This document shows, piece by piece, positions 5,375 through 6,495 of a stretch of 6,495 bases of DNA. The notes beneath the pieces were generated by a model. It was not told the origin of the DNA, did no database searches, and saw only the letters and a list, made by a program, of their open reading frames with translations. The DNA is taken from assembly GCA_005877655.1 (NCBI GenBank), contig VBOC01000207.1:1-6495 (forward strand). Reading direction: 5' to 3'. Made by a program: the position numbers and the translations under genes. The stretch's first letter is position 1; each line of letters begins with the position of its first letter. This DNA is from Ignavibacteria bacterium. GTDB lineage: Bacteria; Bacteroidota; Ignavibacteria; UBA10030; SZUA-254.

Positions 5375-6495
5375 ATGAAACACATTCTTGTCATCGCCTT
5401 CCTGCTGGGGGGATTCCTGCCCGCGTCCGCACAGCAAACGATCTTCGGAAAGAACAAGGTTCAGTACAAGGACTTTCACTGGTTCTACGTCCAGTCGAGC
5501 CATTTCGACGTTTACTTCAACCAGGGAGGCGAGTCCCTGGCGGATTTCACAGCCAGCATCGCGGAATCATCCTATAATTCCATCAGCAAGTCGTTCCGCT
5601 ATCAGATCACGAACAGAATTCCGGTCGTGGTGTACGATTCGCATAATGAGTTCCAGCAGACGAACGTGGTCAACTCGTACCTCGAGGAGGGCATCGGCGG
5701 GGTGACGGAGCTCTTCAAGAACCGGGTCGTGATTCCGTTCGAGGGCGACTACAAGAAGTTCAGGCATGTCATTCATCACGAGCTGGTCCACGCGGTGATC
5801 AACGATATGTTCTACGGCGGCTCGATCCAATCCATCATCGCTAACAACATCACGCTCCAGCTTCCCCTCTGGTTCAATGAAGGGATCGCGGAGTACGAAT
5901 CGCTGCAGTGGGATACGAACTCCGACATGTTCATGCGCGACGCCACGATCCACGAGTACCTTGCGCCCATCGATTTCCTCAACGGATACTTTGCCTACCG
6001 GGGCGGGCAGGCGGTGTGGAACTACATCGCGACAAAGTACGGCGAACAGAAGATCGCGGATATCCTGGCGCGCATCAAGGGGACTCGCAGCGTCGATGGG
6101 GGGTTTCGCAGCGCCATCGGCTTGAGCGTCAACGAGCTCTCCGAGCGCTGGCAGAAGGAGCAGAAGGTCCAGTACTGGCCGGATATCGCGAAGCGCGAAG
6201 ATCCCGCCGATTACGCGCATCGCCTGACCGACCACACGAAGGACGGCGGCTTCTATAATACGAGCCCGCGCATTTCCCCTCAGGGGGACAGGATCGCCTT
6301 CATTTCCAACCGGGACGATTATTTCGATGTCTTCGTCATGAACACGATCGACGGATCGATCCAGCAAAAGCTCGTGAAGGGTCAGCGCACCCCCGATTTC
6401 GAGGAGCTGCATCTGATCACTCCCGGGATGGCGTGGTCGCCCGACGGCAGGCGGCTCGCCCTGGCCGCAAAGAGCGGGGACAAAGATGCCATCAT
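5375..6495 (+). CDS. Secreted gluzincin-type (MA clan) peptidase with TolB/PD40-like propeller (partial, runs off right edge)
   Basis: At least 373 residues, open to the window end. Residues 1-19 form a signal peptide: Lys-His, then a hydrophobic core, then PASA before Gln20, without a lipobox Cys, so export by Sec and SPase I is likely. The peptidase domain (about 35-260) has HHELVH with His135, Glu136 and His139, and WFNEGIAEY with Glu169 as probable third zinc ligand, the layout of the peptidase MA-like family. From about 285 the sequence turns into propeller blades: SPRISPQGDRIAFISNRDDYFDVFVM (297-322) and AWSPDGRRLALAA (353-365), typical PD40/TolB-like motifs. The start is well supported by GAGGT 4 bases before the ATG. 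The substrate is unknown; the likely site is periplasm or cell surface. Related proteins often continue through more blades, sometimes into an outer-membrane barrel, which cannot be tested here. Confidence 0.88.
   Translation, partial: MKHILVIAFLLGGFLPASAQQTIFGKNKVQYKDFHWFYVQSSHFDVYFNQGGESLADFTASIAESSYNSISKSFRYQITNRIPVVVYDSHNEFQQTNVVNSYLEEGIGGVTELFKNRVVIPFEGDYKKFRHVIHHELVHAVINDMFYGGSIQSIIANNITLQLPLWFNEGIAEYESLQWDTNSDMFMRDATIHEYLAPIDFLNGYFAYRGGQAVWNYIATKYGEQKIADILARIKGTRSVDGGFRSAIGLSVNELSERWQKEQKVQYWPDIAKREDPADYAHRLTDHTKDGGFYNTSPRISPQGDRIAFISNRDDYFDVFVMNTIDGSIQQKLVKGQRTPDFEELHLITPGMAWSPDGRRLALAAKSGDKDAI

Noticed and set aside
5567..6412. Minus-strand open frame of about 281 codons opposite the peptidase gene
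   Set aside because: It shows no domain, and the opposite strand has a signal peptide, the HExxH motif, propeller motifs and a good ribosome site.

Overview
The window looks like chromosomal core sequence from a GC-rich diderm bacterium of the Bacteroidota/Chlorobi/Ignavibacteria (FCB) type. This placement is an inference. It rests on a type of isoleucyl-tRNA synthetase with a GIHH signature, a trimeric-type purine nucleoside phosphorylase carrying Asp where the mammalian enzymes carry Asn243, a DivIVA-domain protein in the same operon, and a secreted metalloprotease joined to a TolB-like propeller. No tRNA, rRNA, CRISPR array, phage or transposase gene is visible.

Left half, minus strand (1-2768): a four-gene operon reading yggS, divIVA, pnp, ileS. 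It holds a PLP-homeostasis protein, a DivIVA-domain coiled-coil protein, a purine nucleoside phosphorylase, and the first 148 codons of isoleucyl-tRNA synthetase, which runs off the left edge. The gaps are 24, 175 and 7 bases. One promoter-like site upstream of yggS probably serves the whole set. The yggS-divIVA-ileS order recalls the ylmE...divIVA-ileS cluster of Firmicutes, with a nucleoside phosphorylase inserted.

Centre (2769-2887): a short AT-rich divergent intergenic region with two back-to-back sigma70-like promoters. Both predict very short mRNA leaders.

Right half, plus strand (2888-6495): a 473-residue protein of twelve exact 34-residue TPRs, then larE (sulfur transferase of nickel-pincer cofactor synthesis). 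Last comes a secreted gluzincin-type (HExxH) peptidase with the start of a TolB/PD40-like propeller, which runs off the right edge. These three are spaced 80 and 148 bases apart and show no obvious functional link.

The main unexplained structure is a family of GC-rich palindromes with the core GTCCCGC-n3-GCGGGAC. They cluster in the divIVA-pnp gap and the larE-peptidase gap, and one copy lies inside the 3' end of yggS, where it encodes an atypical C-terminal tail. They behave like a REP/MITE-type dispersed repeat. Other points of interest are the swapped IleRS signature motif, the altered base-recognition residues of the phosphorylase, and the three-cysteine LarE.
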